64,000 nt of DNA from Xanthostigma xanthostigma. Taxonomy: Eukaryota; Arthropoda; Insecta; Raphidioptera; Raphidiidae. Position numbers and translations under genes: made by a program. The notes beneath the pieces are model-generated. The model worked only from the letters and a program-made list of their open reading frames with translations. It was not told where the DNA came from and searched no databases. The stretch's first letter is position 1, and every line of letters begins with the position of its first letter. Below, piece after piece: positions 32,838-43,882 of the stretch. The DNA is taken from contig OY754464.1 in NCBI GenBank assembly GCA_963575645.1, positions 74,188,948 through 74,252,947 of the forward strand, read 5' to 3'.

Positions 32838-33823
32838 GGGTTCGACCGATACGATTTTTTCGCCGATACCAATATTTCTATAGTCGGTATCGTATCGGCC
32901 ATAGAAAAAATTTTAAATGTCTTGCACCTAAGGTTTCTTAAAATATATAAAGAGGCTTTAAATATAAAAATGTGTTCCTGATTTTTACCCAATAACATTA
33001 AGAATATTTGATTTTTTATATTCTATTGTCTTTTTAGTTAAGTCATTAAAATAATATAATCATTTAATTACTGTAGCGTTTTATGTATCTTAAAGCTTTA
33101 TTTTACACTTTTTGAAGAAGACTCAATTTTAAAAAGTAAATATTTGTTTTTTATTTTTTAGTGCGTTGCAATATGTAATTCTCACGTTATTAATTTATTA
33201 TAACTGCCTTCCTTAATATTTTAATACTAAACTGAAAGAAAAACGGCTGAACCGATTTAAATTAAGTTTATGTGTGACCACCTTGAATATAATATGGTCT
33301 ATTAAACAGAAATTGAAAAAAATAAATATATGTATTATATATGATAAATCAATAACCGCTTTTTTTTCAATCGGTTAAAATCAATTCTTATATGCTGAAC
33401 TTTGAAATGGGAACTTGAATGATGCCTGTTTAATCAAAAAAATCTGTGACATTTTATTCATATTACATAGCATAATATGAGTATCTTCGCGCGAATAAAT
33501 GACTTATTTGTGAGACAGTTGTAAAACTAAATACTAATTTCTCATTCAATGCTTAATAAAAGTAGGTTACAAGTTTTCTGAGGTTTTTAAAACAAAATTC
33601 AAAAATTAAGGTACTTAAGTATCTACTGGTAGATACTTAAGTAGCTTAATTTTTTATTTACCTATTTTTAGTAAGCATTAAATGAGAAATTAGTATTTAG
33701 TTTTATTATTAGGCCGATAAGCCGATATCCAACATTTCTATCGGCCGATACCGATAATCGGCCAAACGGCCGTTTTTGGCCGATAACTGATATGATATCG
33801 GTACCTATCGGTAGATCCCTACT
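32838..33823. mobile_element. hAT-like element with 'ggccgata' repeats (about 985 bp)
   Basis: The left end tagggttcgaccgata and the inverse of the right end tagggatctaccgata match, and both ends carry ccgatatcgg-like repeats. The flanks agtttaac and cttgtaac are only partly alike, so the TSD is decayed. It interrupts the LINE fragment and contains a hairpin element at 33522-33705. Confidence 0.72.
33522..33705. repeat. Hairpin nested in the hAT-like element
   Basis: Arms from taaaactaaatactaatttc inward (about 46 bp) are followed by a second inner stem centred on gtatctactggtagatac. Mostly palindromic over 184 bp. Confidence 0.8.
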
Positions 33824-33825
33824 TG

Positions 33826-34439
33826 TAACTGGTTGTCTCCCGTTCAATAGGTTTATGATAAATTGTCATGTATAATCTTTGTTCTGGTTTGAAAACATGT
33901 AAAGGGTCCCCGAAATAGATAATATTCATTTTCGAAAACGCAGTTTCACAAAATAAAAAATTATTTATAAAACAATGATTTTATTTTTTGTTGTCGATAA
34001 GTAATAATGTTTGTACAAACTGTTTTTAAGATGTATTCATAAATAAGGCGTTTAAAACTGATAATTAGTCAACTGAAAACAGACGCTCTGGGCGTCGATG
34101 TATTATTGTTGCGGGCCTATAGACCCGTTAACAATCAGTTAATAAAAAGAAATTTAACACTGATAGACAGACCGTTTTGTAAATGTATCGATGGTATAAA
34201 ATTTAATATACAATGCAATATATCTTTTCTAATTTCTGTACATACAGTTACTCAGGAAAACCCGAAGGGTTTTCTGTGAAAAGCGTTAGCTTTTCTTGTT
34301 AAATTATATTTTGTAAATTAATTTTCGACTTTGAACATTTTATTATACAGCATCAGATAGACCGACGCTTTTTTTTAAGGTTTAAAAAAATAAGTGTTCA
34401 TGTTTGAAAGTTTATAGAGATGGTGTATTGTTTCTAATA
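33826..34439. other. Gene-less stretch
   Basis: A short stem, gaaaacccgaagggttttc near 34257, followed by a second at aaaagcgttagctttt; both could be terminator-like hairpins but nothing else supports a gene. Confidence 0.4.
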
Positions 34440-35010
34440 TACCAAGGTCCCAGACCCAACAAACCTACGTCATTTCAGTACTGCTAAGATTTTATCAGTA
34501 AATGTACAATATTTAGTTAAAAACGTATTCCAATTGGCTAACTTGAAAGCGGAGGTATTTTTAGATTCTTAACAGGTTCCTAAGGTACATAAAACACGTG
34601 CTTACCTACGTACGCAATGGTATCATGCATGCATATGAGTGCAAGTGAGAGCATAAGATGTTTTTTTTCGTTTGATAACTTCATGAAATTTGGGTTTTTT
34701 TGTTTATGCACACACACACACACACAGAGTAGTCTATGAGTGTAACTGAAAAACTTCATAAAAAACCTAAATTTCATGACGCTGTCATACAAACCAAAAA
34801 TCATCTAATGCTCTCACTCGCACTCATATGTATGCATAATAGTATAGCGTACGTAGGTAAGCACGTGTTTCATGTACCTTTATCTCTAAAAAGCCCCCGC
34901 TTTCAAGGTAGCAAATTGGCATACGTTTTGAAATAAATATTGTACATTTACTGATAAAATCTTAGCTGTACTGAAATGGCGCAGGTCTGGCGGGTCTGGG
35001 ATCTTGGTTA
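34440..35010. mobile_element. Long-TIR element (~570 bp; arms ~250 bp)
   Basis: Left accaaggtcccagaccc and right gggtctgggatcttggt are inverses and the match extends inward through tcagtaaatgtacaatattt, cgtgcttacctacgtacg and gcaagtgagagcata, about 250 bp per arm at roughly 80-85%. The centre is a CA microsatellite (34709-34726). The TSD is probably TA but one base is ambiguous. Confidence 0.85.
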
Positions 35011-35440
35011 ACGAGTCGTTTAATACAAACCAAATTCGCAGAAAACAGTTGAAAGTATCAACTACATTTTAATTTATTATTAAAAATCATAATAAATCAA
35101 CAATGTGGATTAGAAGTGGCTTGCGAGAACCTTACAAAAAATGTAGAATAAGAGTCCCGCAGTCCGCATCTCTCTAACTTGAATATTTAAAAATTTTTTG
35201 TAACCCAATAATTCATTTAAAAAAAACTGGTATCTCGTTTTAATGGACCGTGAAGTATTAGCTTTATTTTCCTGTGATTTTTTATCTCTTCCTTACATTT
35301 TATTAAAAATTTTCTTTAATGAAAATCCGTTTTAAGTGTGTCTGCACTTTCTAAGTTAATTGATTCAATTTTATGATCGATTTTATAACTAAAAATTTAT
35401 GATTTTTATTTTCTTGATAGGAAATACGCTTGTTACTCTA
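35011..35440. other. Gene-less AT-rich stretch
   Basis: No supported feature. Confidence 0.5.
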
Positions 35441-35444
35441 CCAG

Positions 35445-35840
35445 TGTCGTATGTGCTTATAACGTAATGTGCATCGACACTGCGCGCATTGGTCGAAGCA
35501 GGTAGAGACGGGTTTCGAACATTCGAGAAAAAGCTGGAATATGTACCCCACGCATATAAATACACAGTTTAGTGTTAACACACAGTGTTCGATCGCCTGA
35601 CATAAATCATTGAGTTCGGATATTAATTTCTAGAGCGCTTAGATAAATATTTCTTGTATATATTTCTGTATACCTGGTAATTTTGTATTATTTTTATTAC
35701 TTAGAAGTTATTGTTTTGTTTGTTACATTATTTGTATTTCATTTCCATTATATAAGTACTTTTAGTTTGTTTATTTGTTTTGTTAACATTTTATTGTTGT
35801 AAATAAATATTTACCACCTCATCGAAGAATAGTTTTGTTT
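35445..35840 (+). mobile_element. Solo LTR-like sequence, family L2, copy 1
   Basis: The order is: TG start (TGTCGTATGTGC), gcgcgcattggtcgaagcag, cattcgagaaa, a TATA box (catataaata, 35553-35562), an Inr-like region, AT-rich DNA, and aataaatatttaccacc with a polyadenylation signal. The reverse copy at 60550-60966 shares the upstream blocks. No coding interior. Confidence 0.6.
35551..35562 (+). promoter_or_regulatory. TATA box of LTR L2
   Basis: catataaata lies about 100 bp into the LTR; the reverse copy has catatatag at the matching place (near 60860). Confidence 0.5.
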
Positions 35841-36248
35841 GGATATGAAATGTTTTATTTACTGTGCGAAACATATTTAATTGGATTTAGTAAATTATTG
35901 CGCTTCGGTGAATCGTTTCAGATTGAAGAAAAATAGAGATTTCAAATAAGTAAAAAAAAAATAATGTCACCGTTTGGAAACAAATGTATATACATTTCTG
36001 GTTGAGTTTGAAGTACAAAAAAATATGTCCCGCAGAAGTTTTCGATAAAGTATCGAGTTAAAGAAAAAACTAAACTTTTTTTTTGTATCTAGTAGGACTC
36101 ATGAATTATTCACTGTAACCATTTTCGATGTACGCACTATATTATTTTGAATTCTGAAATCAGACCTTTAATTTTGAATTACAAAAGATATTTTTTAAAC
36201 TTCATGCACAAACGTTTTTTGGTACGCGATGTCTTTCATTATTGACAC

Positions 36249-37043
36249 CAAGGGCGTAGATATGGGGAGTAAAGGGGGTAATTACCCCCGCAGGATCATA
36301 ATAGAAAAAAAAATAAAACAAAGTTATACGAATATCTGGCTAAAAAAATAAAATTTAGAAATACTTTTTGAAAAGGAATTTGTAAAATATTAGTTTGGGA
36401 ATTAATATTGTTGGGACGACTATGGATTCTATAGGAATCTTCTAGTAACGACAACAATAACAATCGCGACCAGGTAAAGACCCGACCTTTCTTGCAATAG
36501 CTGGAGAAACCAATACATGTAAAGGAAGGAATCTCGGAACTACGCGAACATTCTAGAAGCATAGGACGAAGCTATAAAATGCGAGCGGAGTCGGGGAGTC
36601 AGTTATTCGTGTTGTTCATATTGTGTTGATACAAGTGCTCTGGCATTACGACATAAATTATTCAGTTATACTGTGAAGATAAATAAACTTTAGTGAGTGC
36701 AATTATATAAATCTGGTTTTACATAAATGACTTATAGATAATAAACAAGTGTGCTGATAAACTTTCTGTTGTGTTCCTGTGTTGTAAATATTTTGTGTAC
36801 ATAATTTAGTGACTCTATATTCTCTGTTACGTAGTCTTTTGTTTTATTATTTGGAACTGTCGTTATTTTATTTCTGTTAACGTTATTATTTCTGTTAAGT
36901 TAAAGAAGTACGCGTTAGTTTGTGTGTTTTACTGTTTGTTAAACATTTTTTATTGTAAATAAATACCACCACGGACTAGAACAGTTTTGTTACAATATTT
37001 TGCTTGACACCTTCCTCCAGAAAAAAAATTATCTACGCTCTTG
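36249..37043. mobile_element. hAT MITE split by a solo LTR
   Basis: Ends caagggcgtagata and its near-inverse tatctacgctcttg with the perfect 8-bp duplication attgacac (36241-36248, 37044-37051). Without the LTR (586 bp plus 4 bp) the MITE is about 205 bp. Confidence 0.9.
36409..36994 (+). mobile_element. Solo LTR, family L1 (586 bp) with ATAT duplication
   Basis: TG...CA ends (tgttgggacgac to ttgttaca) and a 4-bp duplication ATAT (36405-36408, 36995-36998), as for Ty3/gypsy-type integration at ATAT/TATA sites. It has a TATA-like ataaaatgcg region, two aataaa signals, and matches 27823-28648 (3' half) and 39765-39955 (5' part, reverse). No internal domain remains, so the element was lost by LTR recombination. 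Confidence 0.88.
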
Positions 37044-37051
37044 ATTGACAC

Positions 37052-37434
37052 ATCTTTGAATATATGATAAAAATTTCAAAAACAATGTCTTGAAATAAGC
37101 CGTTAAACGCACATTCATTTTTGTAACCAAGTTTTAGTAATAATAAAAAAAAAATGAAGATTGTATATTATGCAAAGTAGAGCGAGAAAGACATTAGTGT
37201 TATAAAATTTTAGCTTATAAGTAATAAAAATAAACTAAACGGTTGAAAAACCATAAAAAATTACAATCTTTTACAATAAAAATACCTACATCTTTTTGCA
37301 ATCTAATCTCAGAAAATTCCATTCTACGTTGTAATAAAATGTAGTTAGTCGCAGTGGCGTAACGCTTGGAAATTCTATCAAAAATAAAATTCTTAAAATG
37401 CTAGTCGTATATACCTAAAAAGTATTTATTTTAA
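37052..37434. other. Gene-less stretch
   Basis: No supported feature. Confidence 0.5.
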
Positions 37435-37648
37435 ACTAGCGATCCGTCCTGGTTTCACCCGAATGCGATAGATATAATTCTGAAGAATGTATTTCGTTTG
37501 CGTCCGAACTAATAGCTTTGATCGAATTCTAACAGATGTCGCTACTTGGTACTAAAACAGTTTTTTTTGTTTGTTTTTCAACTAATAGCTTTGAACAAAT
37601 TCTATCAGATACGGTTGCATGCTACTAAAACAGTTTTTTTTGAGAATT
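37435..37648 (+). mobile_element. Repeat family G, copy 2
   Basis: Head actagcgatccgtcctggtt and two blocks ending aacagttttttt match 10291-10680; the copy is shorter. It lies eight bases before a family S copy. Confidence 0.72.
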
Positions 37649-37655
37649 ATAAATA

Positions 37656-37999
37656 ACTAGCGGTTCCGCCTGGTTTCACCCGGGTGCGAAAAACGAATGG
37701 GGGGAGGGGGGACGTGAGTACGCACGTTTATCTTAGTTTACTGAGATGAATGTTGTGTCAAAATTTCATGATGATCGGAGTTATACTGTTCAAAAGTTTT
37801 TGTCGGTCGGACAAATTTTGAGTTACATTTTTCATTGATGCTCCGCTCCTATTGGTCGTAGCGTGATATTTTATAGCCTATAGCCTTCCTCGATAAATGA
37901 ACTAGCCAACAAAAAAACATTTTTTCAATTCGAACCAGTAGTTCCTGAGATTAGCGCGTTCAACCAAACAAACAAACAAACTCTTCAGCTAGTATAGAT
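37656..37999 (+). mobile_element. Family S repeat, copy 3 (full length)
   Basis: Complete from actagcggttccgcctgg to tagtatagat, about 344 bp, including a g-rich tract gaatggggggagggggga and the caaa repeats at the 3' end. Confidence 0.85.
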
Positions 38000-38825
38000 A
38001 ATAATAAAAACGTATTACATTTTAATAGCAAGGGAATAAAAAAAGACGGTGTAACAGGCTTTTATTTAAAAACTTGAGATTGTAAGTACGTATAAAACGA
38101 GTTATTTCCAATCAGAATAAAATTATTTTTAACTTTTTAATTATCTTTTTATTAACAAATAATAAAAGCTTGTTTTGAAAAAAAAATGTTTTTTAGAATC
38201 TACAATCCAGGACCATAGATGCCAAAACTTGACAGTCTACTAATTGGTTGAGGCTTTGCCGCCACTGTCGGCAAAATAGGAACATTTCATTTCGATATAC
38301 CGACAGTCTCGGTACCAACTGTGGATATTGAAGCACGCCTTTGGGATTGCATCAGTCGCGCATTGTAATTCCCGATTTCACGAATTCTTAATTGAATTGA
38401 TACCTACGTTCTGTAACTCTCTATACATTCATCCAGAGAGACGGGAAATACCTGCATGCCTGTTCCTCTTCATCTTCTTCTGTCTCTCTTTTTCTCTTTC
38501 GTTCTTCTTCTTCTTCCTTTTTTCCTGCATGTTTGCTACGCGAAATTGAAACTAATATCAAAAGCTAAACGAAAACACGATTTCTACGTTGAAACGGGTT
38601 TGTCAATAAAAGCGTCTATTTGTGTAGCCGGTATAGGTGTATAAAGCTCGTTTTATACTGTCTTCGACATTTTTAAAACCAACGTGTTAAATATCAAAGA
38701 TGCAGATTATTAATTGCTATCCTGTGAGCCACAAGCTTAGATTATCTTTGATTAGTTCGAACATAAAAGCCCTGATTTCCTAAAATAGCGGTACCGTAAT
38801 ATAACTTGTCTATAGTCATATACAT
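38000..38825. other. Gene-less stretch with a polypyrimidine tract
   Basis: 38462-38525 is a CTT/TTC-rich run. The frames that cross it are compositional artefacts. Confidence 0.5.
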
Positions 38826-39203
38826 TCTATACCGAGCTTAGGAATAAAATCGCAATCGAACTATTAGGGTGCAAACATATACCTCTGCCTTTTTTACTCC
38901 GTAAGCACTGGCTTATCCAGGAGGGCAAAACAAGCACGGGGGACCTGGCTTAAGAAATTTTTAATTTGCCCCCTCCTGGGCCAAAAGCTGGGTATGCCCA
39001 TGTTAACGTCATAGAAAATAACAAAGTTTTTGAAACAGAGATATTTCATTCAGATTGAATGCAAGTACACCAACCAATCCTATCATCGAAGAAATCAGGG
39101 AATTACATAAAAGAAAGAGACGCAGATATATATTCGATACGCTTTGTTGCCTTCACTCACCGCACATTGAGTAGATAGACAGTGATTCATATAGTTAATT
39201 AAT
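38826..39203 (+). repeat. Dispersed repeat, copy 2 (partner at 1459-1845)
   Basis: Same orientation and order as copy 1, including the internal ~95-bp sub-element. Confidence 0.8.
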
Positions 39204-39249
39204 AGATATATGATATAAGTAAACGAATCCCGTTTTGTTACGGTAAGTA

Positions 39250-39592
39250 TTGCCGCCGGTACGTCACTGCGGGCTCGCCTGCTAGCTCACAAGAAAGATT
39301 TTAAAATTAGAACAAAGGCTATTTTTCTTGCTAGGTCCCCTGCTTGCTCTAAGCAAGAAAAAGTATCTTGTCACGTGAACGACATGAACAAACGCCCACA
39401 AATCAACATGGCGTCATTCTGCCCAGTCAGACAACAGACACGTTTTGCTCTGTGCGCCCGCACCAGATTCATCCCCAAAACAAGCTTGAAAAGACGTCTC
39501 GTGTGAAGCAATCAAGAAAACTAGCGCTTGGAAACTAGTAGTCAAATCTAGCCAGGAATATAGCGGCAAATCCAGCCTCGTGTGCAGCGGCC
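39250..39592. mobile_element. PIF/Harbinger-like element, copy 3 (left end missing)
   Basis: Keeps ctgcgggctcgcctgct, cacgtgaacgacatgaacaa, acgttttgctctgtg and the right TIR cctcgtgtgcagcggcct. The left ~60 bp and the TIR are absent. Confidence 0.78.
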
Positions 39593-39764
39593 TTCATTGA
39601 TTATTAGTGGTGGGTCGGTAACGATTTAAGCAACGAAACTAAATCATAATCTGTGCCACGTCAATAAGTTGAAAAACCTCACTGAACCGACACTGAACAA
39701 TTTATGTCACACAGTTACTTGTCTGTAATCTACTGTACGTACGCGCTGCAACTAGCCAACTGAC

Positions 39765-39955
39765 TGACTTACCAATCACTCCGCTCGCATTTTATAGCTT
39801 CTCCCCCCGCTTATCGAAGTTCTAGAAGCATCTCAACCTTTCTTAAATGCATTGCATTCTTAAGGCAATTCTAAGAAGGTCGGGTTTTTACCTGTTTTCC
39901 ATTGTTGTTGTTGTAGTCTGGAACATTCTATGGAACCCATAGTCGTCCCAACTAC
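39765..39955 (-). mobile_element. LTR L1 fragment, reverse
   Basis: In reverse this matches the first ~200 bp of 36409-36994: gttgggacgactatgg, gaacattcta, aaacccgaccttctt and a ctataaaatgcgagcgga promoter-like block. Confidence 0.7.
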
Positions 39956-39959
39956 AAAG

Positions 39960-40945
39960 AACTGTTGCAACTACAAATTATCTGTGATTACGAAAGACCA
40001 GTGATTAGGACAGTGATTAGTAGAATATGACAAGAGAGATATTTTGTGTTTTTCCTGAGGAGATGTAAATCATGCTTTAGAAGAATTGAAAATTCCGGCA
40101 TGCGGATACAGATGACTGTTGCGTGATACGGGGATGCCTTTTGTATGGATACACTCGATATCGAATCTATAATGTATTCGAAATAACATTTCGCTCAAAT
40201 TGACTGTAAAAAATTATTCTAGGAATTTAATACGCTTGAGAAAATGATGAAATTATTATAATAAACCGGGGAGGATTCCAGTACTGCTGCTGCCGCCATA
40301 TGCTCGAATATTATTAATGAATTGGAAAAGATATTTTTTTATTATGTCACCAATTTTTTTATTTTCAGCACATATAAAAATGTTGAACGTTCAGCTAATA
40401 TCTATAGAAATGTTTTTTTCAATCCTCGAACCAGTGTCGAATTTGTCAATAGGGCAACTAGGCCTAGACCTAGGGCAGTAGTTTTGAGAAACAGTATTAC
40501 AAAATAATAAGATAAATAAAAAAAAAATAATTTTTTTTACTTGTAGGATTTTTATTTAATGTATATTTGTTTTCGTATATTTGTTTTCATTAACTAAAAA
40601 GAAGAAAATAAATAAAAAAAGTTTTTAATATACCACATTTTGAAACGAACTAAAAAGTATAAAATAATTTTTTGAACTTCTAGGATTTTTAATTAATGTA
40701 TTTTTGCTTTTATTAACTAAAAAGGCGAAAATAATAAAATTTATATATTTTTTTTAATAAACCAGATTTTTAAAACGAACTAAAAAGTATAAAATAATTT
40801 TGTTAACTTGTAGGATTTGAAACAAAAAACGTGGGGCGCACTATTCGTTTTATCTTAAAAATAGATTTTTTCTTTGATATAGCTACTTTTTACACTTCTT
40901 ATATAACTATCGCATGCGTCCCACGTTTTTCGTTTTAAATCCTAG
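39960..40945. other. Gene-less stretch with eroded repeats
   Basis: A single hAT-family end (cagtgtcgaatttgtcaata, then gggcaactaggcctag) starts near 40431. From 40541 to 40815 a ~135-bp block (cttgtaggattttt ... cgaactaaaaagtataaaat) occurs about twice in tandem. An inverted pair, aggatttgaaacaaaaaacg and cgtttttcgttttaaatcct, brackets 40813-40943. Confidence 0.5.
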
Positions 40946-41265
40946 AATAAATAAAATTATCGACCAATTTTTCAGACAAATATATTAACAAAAAATAATA
41001 ATTAATACATTGACGTTTCGGTCCGGATTTGGATCTTCTTCAGAACTGATCTAAAATATATAAAAATAATTAATAATTAAAAATTGATTTAAAAACTTAA
41101 TTAAAGAAAATATTAGAATACGAACTAGAAATTAATTATTAATTATTTTTATATTTTTAGATCCGTTCTGCAGAAAATCCAAATCCGGTCCGAAACGTCA
41201 ATGTATTAATTATTATTTTTTGTTAATACATTTGTCTGAAAAATTGGTCGATAATTTTATTTATT
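40946..41265. repeat. Foldback element, ~135-bp arms
   Basis: aataaataaaattatcgacc at the left and its inverse at the right end; the match continues through tttcagacaaatatattaac, gacgtttcggtccggatttg and atctaaaatat to the centre near 41110. A small number of mismatches and one indel near cttcttcagaac. Confidence 0.88.
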
Positions 41266-41266
41266 C

Positions 41267-41790
41267 AACACGCGTGAGTAATATGTAATTTCGGGGCCCT
41301 GCTAAACGTGGGAGAAATAATATATTACTTCACTATAGTGTAATAATGAATTTTCTGGCGTGGGAGAAATCATATATTACTTCACTAGTGTAATAATGAA
41401 TTTTCTGGACCAATAGAAACTCAGTAGCAAGCCCAAGCGCTAAATAATGAAAAAAACTGCAAGTAGCTTCTGGACCAATAGGAACGTGGTAGGCGGTATT
41501 GTATACTTATATGAAAACAGCATCGCAATTCAGCGAAATCATGGCAATCTTGTGTATACACTGACGGTGGTACGTCAATCAATGAAGTGATTTATTATTT
41601 TTCCCTCTGTTATCAGGGCCCCGATTACATATTACTCCTGCTAGTTGAATAAAGTATTATGTGCGACTATTGATCGAAGGAGAATATTCCACTCGCGTGT
41701 GTTTTACCGCACTCGCTGCGCTCGTGCGGCAAATTTCACGCTCATGGAATCTTCTCCTTCTCTCACTAGTCGCACAATATACTATTATTC
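41267..41790 (+). repeat. 524-bp tandem duplication, unit 1
   Basis: Starts aacacgcgtgagtaatatgt. Within it cgtgggagaaataatatatt/ttcactagtgtaat occurs twice, and at its end a ~120-bp inverted structure runs from gtgcgactattgatcgaagg to the inverse, centred on the palindromic gcactcgctgcgctcgtgcg. It begins directly after the foldback 40946-41265. Confidence 0.93.
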
Positions 41791-42309
41791 AACACGCGTG
41801 AGTAATATGTAATTTCGGGGCCCTGCTAAACGTGGGAGAAATAATATATTACTTCACTAGTGTAATAATGAATTTTCTGGCGTGGGAGAAATAATATATT
41901 ACTTCACTAGTGTAATAATGAATTTTCTGGACCAATAGAAACTCAGTAGCAAGCCCAAGCGCTAAATAATGAAAAAAACTGCAAGTAGCTTCTGGACCAA
42001 TAGGAACGTGGTAGGCGGTATTGTATACTTATATGAAAACAGCATCGCAATTCAGCGAAATCATGGCAATCTTGTGTATACACTGACGGTGGTACGTCAA
42101 TCAATGAAGTGATTTATTATTTTTCCCTCTTTTATCAGGGCCCCGATTACATATTACTCCTGCTAGTTGAATAAAGTATTATGTGCGACTATTGATCGAA
42201 GGAGAATATTCCACTCGCGTGTGTTTTACCGCACTCGCTGCGCTCGTGCGACAAATTTCACGCTCATGGAATCTTCTCCTTCTCTCACTAGTCGCACAAT
42301 ATACTATTA
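41791..42309 (+). repeat. 524-bp tandem duplication, unit 2
   Basis: Repeats unit 1 with only a handful of differences (for example ctatagtgta against ctagtgtaat, ctgttatc against cttttatc). A fragment of the same gtgcgact...gagaatattcca inverted structure is found at 56330-56400. Confidence 0.93.
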
Positions 42310-43040
42310 TTGAAAAATTCTAAGCAGACAATCAAAGATGTTTTAAATTCTAGAAGTTATAAAAAAAATATTTTATACTTTTTAGTTAGTGGTACATTCA
42401 ACATTTTTTTTTATTTATTTTATTATTTTCTTCTTGTTAGTTTATAAAAACAACAATACATTGTAAAAAAAATTAAAATATTATATGGCCTAGGGGGGAT
42501 CGAACCTACACAATATGAAAAAATGTTTTCTACTCCCCATGCGCTAATTTACAATTGGAAGGGGGGTTTTCCTGAACGATACTTTGGTGTGTTCAGCCTC
42601 CTCCTCAGATCGTCCTTTTCGGATCTTAAGTTTAAACTTTCCAGAATAATAAGATGAACGGTTGTTTGCAACACGGAACGAAGTCAGAACGGTAATAGTC
42701 CAGTCGATTTTCGCGTAACTTCATAACTTGGAACGTAAGATACTATATAGAGATGTCATCATCTACGGGATAAAGTGTTGTTTACTCAAGTTGAAAATGG
42801 GTTTATAATACGTTCAATCTGTCTCCTGTTTGCTATACGAACTACCTCTATACACATACAGCGACGCTGTGATTTATAGGCACAGCACGTATTTACAGCG
42901 CTACGCATTCAACTCCGTCACTTCTATTCACACTGCTTCTCGATTTTGGTATTATTTTTATTCAGCCGCACGGTGGGACATAAGATCCGAAAAGTTACTC
43001 AAAATTATTTGGAATAAAGGACTTTTTCCATAGACACAAT
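42310..43040. other. Gene-less stretch
   Basis: Apart from the tRNA-like sequence at 42486-42555 no feature is supported. Confidence 0.45.
42486..42555 (-). mobile_element. tRNA-like SINE head, reverse
   Basis: In reverse: an A-box-like ttagcgcatggggag, then 45 nt later a B box ggttcgatccc and an acceptor-like ccccctaggccat. The stems pair poorly, so this is not a working tRNA. An A/T-rich tail follows. Confidence 0.45.
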
Positions 43041-43432
43041 GCGATCTTATAAAATTCCGCTGCTCCTGTGTTCGTAATTCTTCGCCTTGACGGTTTGACC
43101 GATTTTGGTGATTTTTTTGTACTTATGGAGTCACCTGAATGGCTTTATAGTTGGACCCGGTAGATGACGCTGTTGTAGAGATCCAGAATTTTTTTTTAAT
43201 TTTTCGACCATTTTTTTTTTTATTTTAGCCTCCCAGCACCTCTCAATATTATTTAATTCAATATTTTTTTTTATATTCATGACTTATTAAATAATGAGTG
43301 TTTCATTCATAACTAACCTCTCGATGCGTTAATGTATTTGAGGTAATTTGAGTTATATTGAATAAAAATTTTGTTAAATATATTTTGCCAGCGAGGTCTT
43401 TGGCAGGACAACGTCTGCCTACCAGGTCCGAA
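43040..43432 (+). mobile_element. Helitron remnant (tentative)
   Basis: The interior gtaattcttcgccttgacgg, gtttgaccgattttggtgat and the end ggcaggacaacgtctgcc resemble decayed insect Helitrons whose 3' ends read 'caacgtctgccgggtcagctagt'. Here the terminal ctagt is lost. Confidence 0.4.
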
Positions 43433-43882
43433 GGACGACATGTTTCGATAGCCATTCTCTCTTTGTGTAATGTGAATATTTTGGAATTTTTAGAGCAATA
43501 AAGTTAATCTAAAATTAATTTAAAAAATAAGTTTTTGCATTATATTATTGATAAATTGCAGCTAATGATTCTTATTGCAGTAGAATTTTTTTTGGAGGAG
43601 AGGAAATGTTTCAGTAAAAATATCAAACAATAATATTAATATGCAGTGGCGGATTTGCTTTGCAGTGTTAGCCGCCCTAGGCCCCAGGCCATGCAGTAAG
43701 TACCAGTCGCCCCTTTTATCGAAATCGATTCAGAAATTTAATTAACTATAATAGCTGCTAGTTTGTAATATTTTCCGATGTTTCAGGGATAATTGCACAT
43801 TTAAATAAAACTATTAGTCCAATCATTTAAGGTTTTATCTAGTGAGCCGATTTTTTGTATACACCTTTATTACGACGTTGTA

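Noticed and set aside
38456..38644. Phenylalanine/leucine-rich frame taken as a membrane peptide
   Set aside because: It is the translation of a polypyrimidine tract.
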